This document shows positions 44,921 to 54,758 of a DNA stretch of 64,000 nt, piece by piece. Position 1 is the first letter of the stretch, and each line of letters opens with the position of its first letter. Below the pieces are notes generated by a model that worked only from the letters and a program-made list of their open reading frames with translations, searched no databases and was not told where the DNA came from. Source of the stretch: Pyrococcus sp. NA2 (lineage in GTDB: Archaea; Methanobacteriota_B; Thermococci; Thermococcales; Thermococcaceae); NCBI RefSeq assembly GCF_000211475.1, contig NC_015474.1:992001-1056000 (forward strand), given 5' to 3'. The position numbers were made by a program, and so were the translations under genes.

Positions 44921-45868
44921 TCATCCTGGTATATACACTTTTCCCTGGGCCAAGAGATATAGGAATATCGTGTAAATAATCAACTGGATTATTGCTGTTT
45001 TTCTCCCAACCTTGCTGTTTCTGTAGAGTGAGATCGTCAAAACTACCATTACCAATATCGTTATTGGCATCACAAGTCTCACGATTGATTCATCAACCTC
45101 TATGGGCCTTATTAGAGAGGCTATGCCTATCACCATTAGTATGTCGAGGATGTTGGCCCCAATTATGTTGCCGACGCTTATGTTCGGAATTCTCTTTAGG
45201 GTTGCCGTAAGTGAGTTCGCGAACTCTGGAAGTGAGGTGCCTATTGAAACCAGGGTCACCCCTATCACGATCTCTGGAACTCCCGCGCTCCTTGCTATCT
45301 CCACTGCACTGTCAACGACGAGCTCTGCTCCGAGGATAACTATTCCCCCTGAGATGAAGAGCATCACTATATCTTTTGCCACGCTTCCTACTCTTTCTCT
45401 TTCAGCTTCTTCAAACTTCACATGTTTCCTGTAGAGATACCTAAGAAACGCGATATAAATTAGGATTAACGTTAGTCCCTCCACTCTGCTGATCTTGCCA
45501 TTGCTCATCAACAGCCATGCATAGAGCGTGACTCCGAGCATTATCAGGGAATTCTCGGTTGCTATCTTGTCAACTTTAAGGGGCATTATTAGGGCAGAGA
45601 TCGAGAGTATCAAGGCAATGTTTGCCAATGCACTCCCTATTGCGTTTCCGAGGGCTATTCCGCTGTTTCCCTTGTAAGATGAAATCACCGATACAGTAAC
45701 TTCCGGGAGGGTTGTCGCTATGCTCGCTAAAACCAAGGCTATTAAGAATTCGCTGATGTTGAAAGATTTCGCTATCCTCGTTGCCCTATCGACGAAGATG
45801 TCGCTACCTTTTATTAGAAGACCAAGCCCGATGAAGAATATTATTGCCTCAAGAATTACCCCTTGCAC
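44921..45868 (-). CDS. Ca2+/Na+ (cation) antiporter, CaCA family
   Basis: 315 residues and 10 predicted membrane helices. The two inverted alpha repeats are intact: LASIATTLPEVTVS with GNAIGSALANI, and VSIGTSLPEFANS with GNIIGANILDI, which carry the ion-binding Glu, Asn and Ser residues. YrbG-like branch, as in the archaeal NCX exchangers. GTG start behind GGGGTGAGAA. It lies 9 nt upstream of the zinc-ribbon gene on the same strand, so the two may share a message. Confidence 0.92.
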   Translation of the reverse strand: MQGVILEAIIFFIGLGLLIKGSDIFVDRATRIAKSFNISEFLIALVLASIATTLPEVTVSVISSYKGNSGIALGNAIGSALANIALILSISALIMPLKVDKIATENSLIMLGVTLYAWLLMSNGKISRVEGLTLILIYIAFLRYLYRKHVKFEEAERERVGSVAKDIVMLFISGGIVILGAELVVDSAVEIARSAGVPEIVIGVTLVSIGTSLPEFANSLTATLKRIPNISVGNIIGANILDILMVIGIASLIRPIEVDESIVRLVMPITILVMVVLTISLYRNSKVGRKTAIIQLIIYTIFLYLLAQGKVYIPG

Positions 45869-45913
45869 TTCTCACCCCGTTTGGGGATTCGTAGCTACTT
45901 TAAAATATTTTTG

Positions 45914-46978
45914 CTAAACACCAAGATCTTCAAGTATCTTCTTTATCTCATCAATTTTGTCCCTTTTTTCTTCCTTTTTTATCTCACCGCCAAGTCTAGC
46001 TAAGAGCTCTTGAACCTGCTTCTCTAACTTTTTCAGGTTTTCGAACTGGATTTTAAGCTTCTCATAAAACTCTTTCTCTATAGGCGTTACGGGAATGGGA
46101 CCTTCAATTTTCTCAGCTACTCTGTCCAGTTTACTTGTTAGATCGTATATCATGTTATGTACTCGTATAAAACTCTTTTCTGGAGATAGCTCTTTACCTT
46201 TTTCCTCTAGAGGGAGTTTTAATTTTTTGAGTTCGGCAATTATCGATGTCATCTCGGAGTAAATATCTTCCTCCGGCAAGGCTATAACGACAAGCTTTCT
46301 CATCTCCTTTAAAAAGGACACCAAGTTCTCTCTTAACTTCTCAAACTCTTCAATGCCCTTTCCGGTTAACACGTAGACCTTGGCTATATCTCTCAAGGAG
46401 AGAAGGGCAAGCTTTGCCTGTATGAGTCCATCTTTCACCTTCTCTGGAGGCAGGTTTATTGACATCGTGAGTAAGTCAAGGAATTCCTTAAGTTCCTCCT
46501 CCTTCTTTTTCTCTAGCATGTCCTCAAAGCTCTCTATCTCGTCTCTTAGTTCATTCAATATCTCAGATTTTATGTCTTCCTTTAGCTCTTTTCTTAAATT
46601 TTCAGGTTCTATTGAATCAATTCTCACTGAAAGCTCTTTGATTTTATCATTGAGCCTTTCAATTAGAAGAATTTTCTTTTTCAGATCTTTGAGCTCCTTC
46701 TCTATGGAAGAAATTCTCTTACCAAGTTCGTCTACTTTTTTTACAATGCTATCTTCCAGGTTCTTTATTCTCTTCTCTGCTTCCCTTATTTCCCTTCTAA
46801 AATCTTTTATACTCTCCTGGAGCAGTGACCTTGCGTTTTCAAGTTTCGCTTCGTTATCATTGACGAGATCCTTTAACTCAAAATATCTCGCCGTTACCTT
46901 GCTGGTTATATCTCGAACGTAGTACACCAATGTAACCACTGAAGCTATGAGAATAATCAGCGTTATGATGGGTGTCAT
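45914..46978 (-). CDS. Membrane-anchored coiled-coil protein of chemotaxis operon (paralogue A)
   Basis: 354 residues. One membrane helix (about 3-22), then ~120 residues of coiled coil (ENARSLLQESIKDFRREIR, KRISSIEKELKDLKKKI), and a helical domain from about 165 to 320. That domain reads ...IIAELKKLKLPLEEKGKE, LSPEKSFIRVHNMIYDL, IPVTPIEKEF and ends in another coiled coil. The same order is found in 57513-58250 (TKLPIEVRERGKE, LSPDEALIRMTSSINS, AITPLEIQLQ), so the two are paralogues. GGAGGGAAACG precedes the ATG. It is the last gene after a soluble MCP and cheW on the minus strand. I know no name for this family; a receptor-array scaffold or motor-linking role is inferred from context alone. 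Confidence 0.85.
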   Translation of the reverse strand: MTPIITLIILIASVVTLVYYVRDITSKVTARYFELKDLVNDNEAKLENARSLLQESIKDFRREIREAEKRIKNLEDSIVKKVDELGKRISSIEKELKDLKKKILLIERLNDKIKELSVRIDSIEPENLRKELKEDIKSEILNELRDEIESFEDMLEKKKEEELKEFLDLLTMSINLPPEKVKDGLIQAKLALLSLRDIAKVYVLTGKGIEEFEKLRENLVSFLKEMRKLVVIALPEEDIYSEMTSIIAELKKLKLPLEEKGKELSPEKSFIRVHNMIYDLTSKLDRVAEKIEGPIPVTPIEKEFYEKLKIQFENLKKLEKQVQELLARLGGEIKKEEKRDKIDEIKKILEDLGV

Positions 46979-47044
46979 CGTTTCCCTCCAAATCTACCGA
47001 TTAATGATAAACTTAATTAAATTTTCTACAAGAAAAAATTAATG

Positions 47045-47482
47045 TCAGAAGCTTTCCCCAATTAGCTTATCAAGGTCGAGCATTATGAGCAATCTCTCTC
47101 CATTGTTTATCTTTGCTATTCCCTTTATTGCCTTCATATCGACTTTCGAAGCGAGCGTCTTTGGAGGTTGCTCTATCTGGTCTTCCGTTAACGTTATCAC
47201 ATCAGAGACGGAATCAACTATAACTCCTACGATTTCTCCATTAACTTCTGCTATTATTATCTTCTTGTTGCTTAGGTCTTCATCGTCATAATAGCCTAGG
47301 AGCTTTTTCAGATTTATTACGGTGGTTATCTGTCCCCTTAGGTTTATTACCCCCTCTACAAAGTCTGGGGCATTGGGGACCCTTGTTATGGGCATCATTT
47401 CCTTGATCTCACGAACCTTCGAAATCTCCAAACAAAACTCCTCATTCCCTAATCTAAAAGCAACCACCTGAATTTCAGTCAT
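47045..47482 (-). CDS. cheW: Chemotaxis coupling protein CheW
   Basis: 145 residues, one CheW beta-barrel domain: VVAFRLGNEEFCLEISKVREI, VPNAPDFVEGVINLRGQI (the conserved N-L-R-G receptor/kinase contact), VINLKKLLGY, VGVIVDSVSDV and a C-terminal LIMLDLDKL. Couples MCP signalling domains to CheA. GGGGTGATTTGAA precedes the ATG. It lies 12 nt after the soluble MCP and upstream of the anchored coiled-coil protein. Confidence 0.96.
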   Translation of the reverse strand: MTEIQVVAFRLGNEEFCLEISKVREIKEMMPITRVPNAPDFVEGVINLRGQITTVINLKKLLGYYDDEDLSNKKIIIAEVNGEIVGVIVDSVSDVITLTEDQIEQPPKTLASKVDMKAIKGIAKINNGERLLIMLDLDKLIGESF

Positions 47483-47494
47483 TTCAAATCACCC

Positions 47495-48643
47495 CTAAAT
47501 GTTTTTCAAAACCTCGTCAAGTTCCTCTTTAACCTTTGAAATGTTATCCTTGATCATCTCCAACTTCTCAAGTGATCCTTTTATTGTTTCTGTAAGCTGG
47601 GTCGCAAAATTGAGGTTATCCGAGACGTCCTTTGAAATTGAATCTATCCTCTCTACGAGCATCTGAACCGAGTTGGCCTGCTCGTCTATCCCCTCTGAGA
47701 GTTCCTTAACCATGTTGGCGGTTTCATTGGCCCTTCTGGCTATATCATCAAAGGCGGCTATTAGCTCTTGTATGGCCTCCTTAACCTCTTCCGTTACCTT
47801 GACGTTTTCCTGGATTGCCTGTATGACTCTATTTGTGTTCTCTTGCATCTCTTTTATTAGATTCCTTATCTGCTCGGCGGATTTCTTTGATCTGTCGGCA
47901 AGTTCTCTAACATTCTCTGCAACAACTGCAAATCCTCTCCCGGCTTCCCCAGCTCTTGCGGCTTCTATGCTGGCATTCAGCGCGAGCAAATTAGTTTGGC
48001 TTGCTATTGAAGAGATCACGTAGACTATCTCATCTATCTTCTTTGAATATTCTGCAAGGATATTCACAGCATTGCTCATTTCCCTGCTTGTCTCACTTAT
48101 TCTTGAAACCTTGAGAGCAACATTGTCAGATATCTGCTTGCCCTTTTCAGCCATTGAAGCTGACTCTAAGGCAAAATCAGAGAGTTGTTGTGCTTGAACA
48201 TTCATTTCTTCAATTCCTGCTGAGAGCGTTTGGATATAATCGTTAACTTCTGCTATCTTCACATTTTCGTTGTTAAGCCTTGTTACAAGTTCATTCACTT
48301 CGTCCAAGTCTCCTAATCTTATCTCGGATATGTTCCTTTCTAAGTCCTCCATGGAGTCCTTTAATTTTTTAATGCTTGATTTCACTTTTTCAATACTTGT
48401 AGGTTTTGTTGCGGGATATCTCCTTGATTTGAGTTTTAGAGCGACTCTCTTAAGGACTTCCTCATCTTCTTTTGATAGTCCTGGAGGTATGCTTGGCTCT
48501 TTTCCTTCTAGTAGTCCCCTGAGATAGTTTATCACTGCCTTTACAAGTGACCCTTCCTCGTTGCCCTTTCCGCTGACAAGAAATAGGCCTAAGATTGTCA
48601 AAAGATGGAGGGCTTTAGGGGAGGACCAGACTATGATATCCAA
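47495..48643 (-). CDS. Methyl-accepting chemotaxis protein without periplasmic sensor (soluble or weakly bound)
   Basis: 382 residues. The N-terminal ~90 residues contain no dCache or clear membrane helix (only the short hydrophobic stretch [12 protein letters not shown]) and no known sensor fold. The signalling coiled coil follows with the hairpin tip [20 protein letters not shown] and [20 protein letters not shown]. Gln/Glu-rich stretches on both arms could be methylated. TTG start behind AAGGAGGCG. Divergent from cheR; operon with cheW and coiled-coil paralogue A. It probably senses an internal cue, possibly via its unassigned N-terminus. Confidence 0.9.
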   Translation of the reverse strand: MDIIVWSSPKALHLLTILGLFLVSGKGNEEGSLVKAVINYLRGLLEGKEPSIPPGLSKEDEEVLKRVALKLKSRRYPATKPTSIEKVKSSIKKLKDSMEDLERNISEIRLGDLDEVNELVTRLNNENVKIAEVNDYIQTLSAGIEEMNVQAQQLSDFALESASMAEKGKQISDNVALKVSRISETSREMSNAVNILAEYSKKIDEIVYVISSIASQTNLLALNASIEAARAGEAGRGFAVVAENVRELADRSKKSAEQIRNLIKEMQENTNRVIQAIQENVKVTEEVKEAIQELIAAFDDIARRANETANMVKELSEGIDEQANSVQMLVERIDSISKDVSDNLNFATQLTETIKGSLEKLEMIKDNISKVKEELDEVLKNI

Positions 48644-48947
48644 GGTCTTCGCCTCCTTGGATAATTTTTATTCATGTGCATGATGCATACAGGAACAACT
48701 TTAGATCCTTTTGTTTTACCTAATGTCACTTATGCTTTTTGATTGCATAGGTAAAAAGTTTTTCGTTCTTCTTTTACTGAAGCATAGTAGTTTTGTGTCT
48801 CCATTCTATAGTTTAGAAAATCTACAGACCTACCTACACAATTACGTGCATAAAAATATTTTTATTAAAAAACGTAGACCATTGTATAGAAGCCGAAAAT
48901 ATCTGGATTGTCTTAGATATACAACAAAATTCAATGAGGGGACAAGG
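48644..48947. other. Divergent promoter region of the two chemotaxis operons
   Basis: About 300 bases. AAGGAGG of the soluble MCP is at its left edge. A perfect 11-bp palindrome (TGCATGATGCA, about 48678-48688) lies near the minus-strand start. Near 48850-48866 AAAAATATTTTTAT is a good TATA candidate for the cheR transcript, giving a leader of about 60 nt. The open frame from 48711 in line with cheR is not needed for translation and looks non-coding. Confidence 0.5.
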
Positions 48948-49790
48948 ATGCAGTCAGATAGGGGGTATGAACTTATTAAGGCAGAGATATTTAGACGATT
49001 GGGGGTTAATAAGACTGACGCTTATAAGGATTCCTATTTACAGAGGAGGATAAGGGCTAGAATGAGGAAGCTTGGGATATCTAACTATATGGAATACTAT
49101 AAGTTCCTCAAGGCAAATAAAGATGAATTTGAGGAACTCCTCTTTACAATAGCGATCAATGTTACGGAGTTCTTTCGCGACCCGATAGTCTGGAAAACGT
49201 TCCAAAATAAAATTCTACCACAATTAGTAGAGTTTAAGAAGAAAAAAGGTATGAGATCACTGAAGATTTGGAGTGCGGCTTGTTCTACTGGTCAAGAGCC
49301 CTACTCAATAGCGATGACGCTATATGAAGTGCTAGGGAACGACCTTGGGGGATTTAGGGTCTCGATTTTGGCAACGGATATAGACAAGGAAGCTTTGCAG
49401 ATAGCCATGAAGGGGGAATATCCCGCTGAAATTGTTGAAAAACAAGTTCCCAGGCACATGATATTTAAGTACTTTGAGAAGATTAGTGAGGAAAGGTACA
49501 AGATTAAACCTCATGTTAGGCGACTGGTAACTTTCAAATGGTTTAATCTATTATCTTCGATTTATCCAAAGGGCTTTGATGTTATCTTCATCCGAAATGT
49601 TTTAATTTATATGAGCAAGGAGGCCCAGGAAGAAATATTTAAAAAGCTGTATAACTCGCTTGAGGATCACGGGTACCTTATTCTTGGCAAGACTGAAACG
49701 ATACTTGGGAAGGCTTCAAATCTTTTTAAGTTGTATGATCTCGTTGCTAAGGTCTACGTTAAAAATTTAGAGGTGAAGAGGCATGGCTAG
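48948..49790 (+). CDS. cheR: Chemotaxis protein methyltransferase CheR
   Basis: 280 residues. It transfers methyl from SAM to glutamates of MCPs. N-terminal helical domain (YLQRRIRARMRKLGI), NVTEFFRDP, the SAM-binding WSAACSTGQEPYSIAM, ILATDIDKEAL, and FIRNVLIYM plus LILGKTETI. ATG 48948 comes after GAGGGGACAAGG; residues coded further upstream are hydrophobic and unrelated to CheR. It is the first gene of the large plus-strand operon and overlaps cheY by 8 nt. Confidence 0.95.
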   Translation: MQSDRGYELIKAEIFRRLGVNKTDAYKDSYLQRRIRARMRKLGISNYMEYYKFLKANKDEFEELLFTIAINVTEFFRDPIVWKTFQNKILPQLVEFKKKKGMRSLKIWSAACSTGQEPYSIAMTLYEVLGNDLGGFRVSILATDIDKEALQIAMKGEYPAEIVEKQVPRHMIFKYFEKISEERYKIKPHVRRLVTFKWFNLLSSIYPKGFDVIFIRNVLIYMSKEAQEEIFKKLYNSLEDHGYLILGKTETILGKASNLFKLYDLVAKVYVKNLEVKRHG

Positions 49791-50145
49791 GATATTAATT
49801 GTGGACGATGCTGCGTTTATGAGGATGCTACTGAAGAAGATACTAACGCAGGCAGGACACGAAGTAGTTGGAGAGGCAAGTAATGGAAGAGAAGCAGTTG
49901 AGAAGTACAAGCAATTAAAGCCAGATTTAGTCACCATGGACATAGTTATGCCAGAAATGGATGGGATAACAGCGGTAAAGGAAATAATGAAGATCGATCC
50001 TAATGCAAAGATAATCATGATAACGGCAGTCGGACAGGAAGCAAAGGTCATGGAGGCCTTAAAGAGTGGAGCAAAGGGATACATAGTGAAACCATTCCAG
50101 GCCCAAAAGGTCATAGAGGAAGTTAACAGAGTGCTATCATCGTGA
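49783..50145 (+). CDS. cheY: Chemotaxis response regulator CheY
   Basis: 120 residues, one receiver domain. Acidic pocket VDDAAF, phospho-acceptor Asp in [13 protein letters not shown], switch Thr in IMITAVG and Lys in YIVKPFQ. In archaea CheY-P docks via CheF to the archaellum motor. Start overlaps cheR by 8 nt. The last codons and the stop (50143-50145) lie inside a hairpin that reaches to the cheB start codon. Confidence 0.97.
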   Translation: MARILIVDDAAFMRMLLKKILTQAGHEVVGEASNGREAVEKYKQLKPDLVTMDIVMPEMDGITAVKEIMKIDPNAKIIMITAVGQEAKVMEALKSGAKGYIVKPFQAQKVIEEVNRVLSS

Positions 50146-50160
50146 TAACGGTGATAGCAT
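50131..50160 (+). promoter_or_regulatory. 12-bp hairpin covering cheY stop and cheB ribosome binding site
   Basis: TGCTATCATCGT (50132-50143) pairs with ACGGTGATAGCA (50148-50159) with a single T-G wobble and a GATA loop. GGTGAT (50150-50155), the cheB Shine-Dalgarno sequence, and the A of the ATG are in the stem; the cheY stop TGA occupies 50143-50145. Ribosomes finishing cheY would melt it, so cheB translation should depend on cheY translation. Confidence 0.8.
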
Positions 50161-51265
50161 GCCCCTGAGTGGAAGGAAAATCAGAGTACTTGTTGTTGAT
50201 GACTCCGCATTTATGAGGAAAGTCCTAAAGGATATAATAAACTCGGATCCAGAGCTGGAGGTTTGTGGCGAGGCTAGGGATGGCATTGAAGCAATAGAGA
50301 TGGTTCAGAAGTGTAAGCCAGACGTCGTTACCTTAGACGTTGAAATGCCAAGGATGAATGGATTGGATGCACTTAGGGTGATAATGAAGAGGTATCCTGT
50401 CCCAGTGATAATGATAAGTGCGTTGACCCAGGAAGGAGCTGAAGCAACGATAAAGGCCCTTGAATATGGTGCAATAGATTTCATCCCTAAGCCTTCCTCC
50501 TCAATATCCTTGAACATCAAGGAGATGAAAGATGAAATTATTGCGAAGATTAAAGAGGCGGCTAAGGTTCCTCGGAGGTTCCTTGAACTTAGGAGAATCA
50601 GGTTACTTAGGGTTCAAAAGGCTAAGAAGGTTAAGCCCTCCGTTCCGGCGAGAATTGCGGTGGCAATAGCAGCTTCAACTGGAGGCCCTCAATCCCTGCT
50701 GAAGATATTTCCGAAGTTTCCTGAGGATCTCAAAGCTGGGATATTGCTCGTTCAGCACATGCCTCCAGGATTCACTAGGTCGTTCGCAAAGAGGCTTGAC
50801 AGTGTTTCAAAGATCGACGTAAAAGAGGCCGAAGAGGGGGATGTTGTCGAGGAAGGAAAAGCATACGTGGCTCCAGGGGATTATCACATGGAGGTAACAC
50901 TGAGAGGCGGAAAGCCGGTTATCACGCTAAACAAGAAGCCAAAGATTCATGGAGTAAGACCTGCGGCCGATCCAACGATGATAAGTGCAGCTCAAGTATT
51001 TGGTAGAAGAACCGTTGGGGTTGTGATGACTGGGATGGGCAGAGATGGAGCCCAGGGAATAGTTGAAATCAAGAAGAAAGGGGGAATAACAATAGCTCAA
51101 GATGAAAAAACATCTATAATCTTTGGAATGCCAAAGGCAGCGATAGAAACTGGAATGGTCGATTACGTAGTACCTCTCGACAAGATACCTGAGACCGTTG
51201 TGAGGGCCGTGGAGACGATAAGGGGAGGTGGTGGGCTTGGAAGACATGTCACAATATCTCGATGA
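50159..51265 (+). CDS. cheB: Chemotaxis-specific methylesterase CheB
   Basis: 368 residues. Receiver domain ([35 protein letters not shown]), a charged linker (about 140-170) and the methylesterase domain with catalytic Ser in AASTGGPQ, His in VQHMPPGF and Asp in [11 protein letters not shown]. Removes methyl groups and deamidates MCPs. Its SD GGTGAT is sequestered in the hairpin described above. The 3' end overlaps cheA by about 29 nt if cheA starts at TTG 51237. Confidence 0.97.
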   Translation: MPLSGRKIRVLVVDDSAFMRKVLKDIINSDPELEVCGEARDGIEAIEMVQKCKPDVVTLDVEMPRMNGLDALRVIMKRYPVPVIMISALTQEGAEATIKALEYGAIDFIPKPSSSISLNIKEMKDEIIAKIKEAAKVPRRFLELRRIRLLRVQKAKKVKPSVPARIAVAIAASTGGPQSLLKIFPKFPEDLKAGILLVQHMPPGFTRSFAKRLDSVSKIDVKEAEEGDVVEEGKAYVAPGDYHMEVTLRGGKPVITLNKKPKIHGVRPAADPTMISAAQVFGRRTVGVVMTGMGRDGAQGIVEIKKKGGITIAQDEKTSIIFGMPKAAIETGMVDYVVPLDKIPETVVRAVETIRGGGGLGRHVTISR

Positions 51266-53513
51266 ATTCCTGGCGGACGCGAGAGATAGAATAGATAGCC
51301 TAAGTAATGCAATTCTAACCCTTGAGAAGATAGTCAAGGAGGGGGGTAGTGAGGAGGAGAGAGCTGAGTTAATTAACCAAATATTTAGGGACGCTCATAC
51401 CCTCAAGGGAACAGCGGCAACGATGGGCTTCATGAAGTTGAGTGAAACGGCACATAAAATGGAAAATCTGTTCGATGCTATAAGGAATAATCAGATAGAG
51501 TTAACGCCAGAATTAGTCGACTTAGTCTTAGATTTCCTGGATGCCATTGAGGCCATGGTCAATAACATAGAAGAGAGCGGTAGCGAGGGAGACGTTGATG
51601 TGTCTGAGCTCTTTGAGAGAGCGGATGAGTTTTTGGGTAAGGGTAAGGAGGTGCAGAAAGAGGAGAAAATTAAAGCTAAGGAAGAAGTTAAAGAGGAAGA
51701 GGAAATTAAAGCTGAAGTTCCTGGAGAGGGAAATATCTATCATATAAAGGTTTACTTCCAGAAGGATGCTCCACTGAAGGGAGTTAGAGCCTTCCTAATA
51801 CTTTCTGATTTAGAGGAGAGAGGAGAGGTCTTTTGGACCAATCCTGAGAGAGAGGCAATCGAAAATGGCAACGTTGATGCAGATGTTGTCGAGTTCAAAG
51901 TAAAAACGGATGTCCCTAAGGAAGAGTTGGAGAGGGTGATTAAGAGGCATCCTGAAGTTGAGAATGTCGAGATCTCTGAGGAGGAGAGGAAGGCAGGTGA
52001 AAAAGAATACAAAATAAGGGTTTACTTCCAAGCCGATGCCCCGCTTAAGGGTCCGAGATCGTTCCTCATACTCAAGGATCTTGAAGGGATTGGCGAGATT
52101 GTTCAGACAAATCCAAGTAGGGGAGAGATAGAGGATGGAAGATTAATTGAAGACAAGTACTTTGAGGTTGTTTTAAGGACCTCTGAAAGTCCAGAGAGGA
52201 TAAAGGAATTGATTAGAAAGCATCCAGACGTTGCCAATTTTGAGGTAATTCCAAAGGAAGAAGAGATTAAAGAAGAGAAGAAAGAAGAGAAAAAAGTTGC
52301 ACAGCCACCTAAGCAACCAAAAAAGCCCCAAGTCATAGAAACGCCGAAGGTAAAGATATCTAGGGTAATAAAGATTGACGTTTCTTACCTTGACAAGTTG
52401 ATGAATCTTGTTGGTGAGCTTGTAATTACGAAGGGTAGACTTGAGCAGATTGGTGAAAGGCTTGGTGATAGAGAACTGTTTGAGGCCTTATCAACGCTCT
52501 CCAGGTTGTTAACTGAACTCCAGGATGAGATAATGGAAATGAGATTGACACCAATAGGAGAGGTATTCAACAAGTTTCCAAGGATGGTTAGGGATCTTGC
52601 AAGGAAAATGGGTAAGGAAGTTGAATTCATAATGGAGGGTGCAGACATAGAGGTTGATAGAACGATTTTGGAGAAGCTTGGTGACGCACTCGTTCACCTC
52701 CTTAGAAATGCCGTTGATCACGGGATAGAGCCTCCAGAAGAAAGGGTCAAGTTAGGTAAGCCAAGGGCTGGTAGAGTTGAGCTCATAGCTAAGAGGGAGA
52801 AGAATCATGTCGTCATAATTGTGAGAGACGATGGAAGGGGAATCGATCCAGAGAAGGTAAAGAAGAAGGCCATAGAGAGAGGTCTGATAACCCCAGAAGA
52901 GGCAGCTAACTTATCAGATGAGGAGGCAATAAACCTGATATTCCTCCCAGGTTTCAGCACTGCTGAGAAGGTGACGGACGTTTCTGGAAGAGGAGTTGGA
53001 ATGGATGTTGTCAAGGAAGTTGTTAAGTCAATGAATGGCTCGATCTCCGTTCAAACTGAAGTTGGAAAAGGAACGACGTTCATACTCAAACTACCCATAA
53101 GTATGGCAATAATCCAGGCCCTTCTGATAAGGGTTGAGAATGAGATCTATGCGATTCCAATAAATAACATCCTGGAGACAATTGAAGTTGATAAGTCCAT
53201 TTTGAAGACGATTGGGGGTAAACCGGTCATAGTTCTTAGAGGTGAAATAATTCCCGTCATAATGCTTCATGAGCTCTTTGGTCTCCCCGTTCCAGAAGTT
53301 GATAGCTTCCCAGCTATAATAGTAGACCATGGAGCTCAGAAGGTTGCAATAGGCGTTGACGAGCTCTTGCACAAGAGGGACATAGTGATCAAGAGCCTCG
53401 GTAAATTCCTTTCGAATGTCAGGGGCTTTGCTGGGGCTACAATACTTGGAGATGGAAGTGTCGTCCTCATAATAGACATAGGAGGACTACTGGGAGGTGG
53501 ATACAGTGGATGA
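51237..53513 (+). CDS. cheA: Chemotaxis histidine kinase CheA with two P2-like repeats
   Basis: About 758 residues. P1 (HPt): [14 protein letters not shown] with the phosphorylated His. Then two homologous segments, [20 protein letters not shown] and [20 protein letters not shown], each of ~85 residues in the place of P2 (CheY/CheB docking). P3: [20 protein letters not shown]4 kinase: [17 protein letters not shown] (N box), VRDDGRGID (G1), [18 protein letters not shown] (F/G2 region). P5: CheW-like C-terminus. Start: TTG 51237 is about 8 bases behind GGGGAGGTG; ATG 51246 and GTG 51228/51231 are alternatives. Overlaps cheB at the 5' end and cheC at the 3' end. Confidence 0.95.
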   Translation: MEDMSQYLDEFLADARDRIDSLSNAILTLEKIVKEGGSEEERAELINQIFRDAHTLKGTAATMGFMKLSETAHKMENLFDAIRNNQIELTPELVDLVLDFLDAIEAMVNNIEESGSEGDVDVSELFERADEFLGKGKEVQKEEKIKAKEEVKEEEEIKAEVPGEGNIYHIKVYFQKDAPLKGVRAFLILSDLEERGEVFWTNPEREAIENGNVDADVVEFKVKTDVPKEELERVIKRHPEVENVEISEEERKAGEKEYKIRVYFQADAPLKGPRSFLILKDLEGIGEIVQTNPSRGEIEDGRLIEDKYFEVVLRTSESPERIKELIRKHPDVANFEVIPKEEEIKEEKKEEKKVAQPPKQPKKPQVIETPKVKISRVIKIDVSYLDKLMNLVGELVITKGRLEQIGERLGDRELFEALSTLSRLLTELQDEIMEMRLTPIGEVFNKFPRMVRDLARKMGKEVEFIMEGADIEVDRTILEKLGDALVHLLRNAVDHGIEPPEERVKLGKPRAGRVELIAKREKNHVVIIVRDDGRGIDPEKVKKKAIERGLITPEEAANLSDEEAINLIFLPGFSTAEKVTDVSGRGVGMDVVKEVVKSMNGSISVQTEVGKGTTFILKLPISMAIIQALLIRVENEIYAIPINNILETIEVDKSILKTIGGKPVIVLRGEIIPVIMLHELFGLPVPEVDSFPAIIVDHGAQKVAIGVDELLHKRDIVIKSLGKFLSNVRGFAGATILGDGSVVLIIDIGGLLGGGYSG

Positions 53514-54135
53514 GAAATGGGAAGAGTATCTTAAGGAAATGGACGAGTTTACAAAGAGTGCACTCCTGGAAACGTTTAACATAGGGGCGTCACATGCTGC
53601 AACTGCACTCAGCCAGATGACGGGAAAAGAGGTTAATATCTCAGTTCCAGACCTTAAAATCTTAGAGATAAAGAAAGTTCCGGAGGTAGTTGGCGAGGAA
53701 GTTAAGGTTGCCGTGTACATAGAATTAGGAAAGGACTTTAGTAGTCATGCATTCTTTGTCGCCGATTATGACGATGTCCTAAAGATGTACGATACGATAA
53801 TGGGGAATCCTCCAGGAACCACAAAGGAGCTCGATGAGATGGCGAGGTCCTCCTTCATGGAGGTTGGTAACATACTAATCTCAGCCTTTGCTAATGCCCT
53901 AAGTCAGTTTTTGGGGATAACAATCGAACAGAGTCCCCCAAATCTCGCGATAGATTTCCTTCCAGCGATAATAGATATTGCATTGGCTGACATCGGTAAA
54001 TATTGTGACTACACGCTCATCCTTCACACTAAGATAACGATTAGCGGTGAAGACTTTGAGGAGCATTTCTTGCTCTTTCCAAAACCGGAAGACATGAAGA
54101 AAATTATTGAAAAACTCCTGGGGGGACTCGCATGA
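53506..54135 (+). CDS. cheC: CheY-P phosphatase CheC (first copy)
   Basis: 209 residues. Both phosphatase motifs (S/D-x3-E-x2-N) are present: SALLETFNIG near the start and SSFMEVGNIL in the middle, each followed by a proline about 22 residues later (ISVPDL; EQSPP). CheC hydrolyses CheY-P and is stimulated by CheD. GTG 53506 comes after GGGAGGTGGATACA and overlaps the cheA stop, better than GTG 53497. Four-nt overlap with the second copy. Confidence 0.92.
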   Translation: MDEKWEEYLKEMDEFTKSALLETFNIGASHAATALSQMTGKEVNISVPDLKILEIKKVPEVVGEEVKVAVYIELGKDFSSHAFFVADYDDVLKMYDTIMGNPPGTTKELDEMARSSFMEVGNILISAFANALSQFLGITIEQSPPNLAIDFLPAIIDIALADIGKYCDYTLILHTKITISGEDFEEHFLLFPKPEDMKKIIEKLLGGLA

Positions 54136-54758
54136 AGAAGAGTGAGTGGTATAAGGACATCTTTAGAGAGGCCTCGAATATAGCGATGTCACATGCGATT
54201 ACAGCACTCTCCCAGATGATAGGTGGGCCAATAGAGATGGAGCCCCCTGAAGTCGATATTGTCTCAAGAGTTGAATTTCTGAAGATTCTAGCGGAGAGGG
54301 GTGTATCTAAGGGCTTTACAGTCATGTTTGACATTACGGAAGGACTCTCAGGCCTAACAATATTACAATTCCCTAAGCATAGTGCCTTGAACATAACTGC
54401 CGTTCTAATGGGCATGGAACCAGGAAGCGTTACGGAACTGGACGAGATGGGAAAATCGGCAATTATGGAAGTAGGAAACATATTGATTTCAGCTTACACT
54501 GACATACTCTCTAACTTAATAGGAGAATCGGTCTCCTTAAGTCCTCCAAAACCAGCAGAATCATTATACGATATAGAAAAAGAGCTTAGTAGACCTGACT
54601 TAAGAACAGTAACGAGTATCATAGTATTCAGATCGAAGTTCCAAAAATCGGATATTGGAGTAGAGAGCTACTTCTACATCGTTCCAACTCCAGAGTCATT
54701 TACCAAGCTTGTGAAGAAGCTTGAGAATCAGGTGAAAGGAGAGGCTGGTAATCAATGA
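54132..54758 (+). CDS. CheY-P phosphatase CheC (second copy)
   Basis: 208 residues. Both motifs are also complete here: DIFREASNIA and SAIMEVGNIL with MEPP and SLSPP. Sequence identity to the first copy is moderate apart from the motifs, so the two may differ in CheD binding or localisation. A two-copy arrangement is common in Euryarchaeota. ATG overlaps the first copy (ATGA type) and the end overlaps cheD in the same manner. Confidence 0.9.
   Translation: MKKSEWYKDIFREASNIAMSHAITALSQMIGGPIEMEPPEVDIVSRVEFLKILAERGVSKGFTVMFDITEGLSGLTILQFPKHSALNITAVLMGMEPGSVTELDEMGKSAIMEVGNILISAYTDILSNLIGESVSLSPPKPAESLYDIEKELSRPDLRTVTSIIVFRSKFQKSDIGVESYFYIVPTPESFTKLVKKLENQVKGEAGNQ

Noticed and set aside
48678-48688. 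TGCATGATGCA palindrome as regulator site for the che operons
   Set aside because: Only 11 bp, one copy seen, and position relative to a TATA box is unclear. Kept as a remark in the intergenic entry only.
48711-48947. 79-codon N-terminal extension of CheR
   Set aside because: Sequence is AT-rich and not CheR-like; ATG 48948 has a purine-rich site and starts just before the conserved domain.
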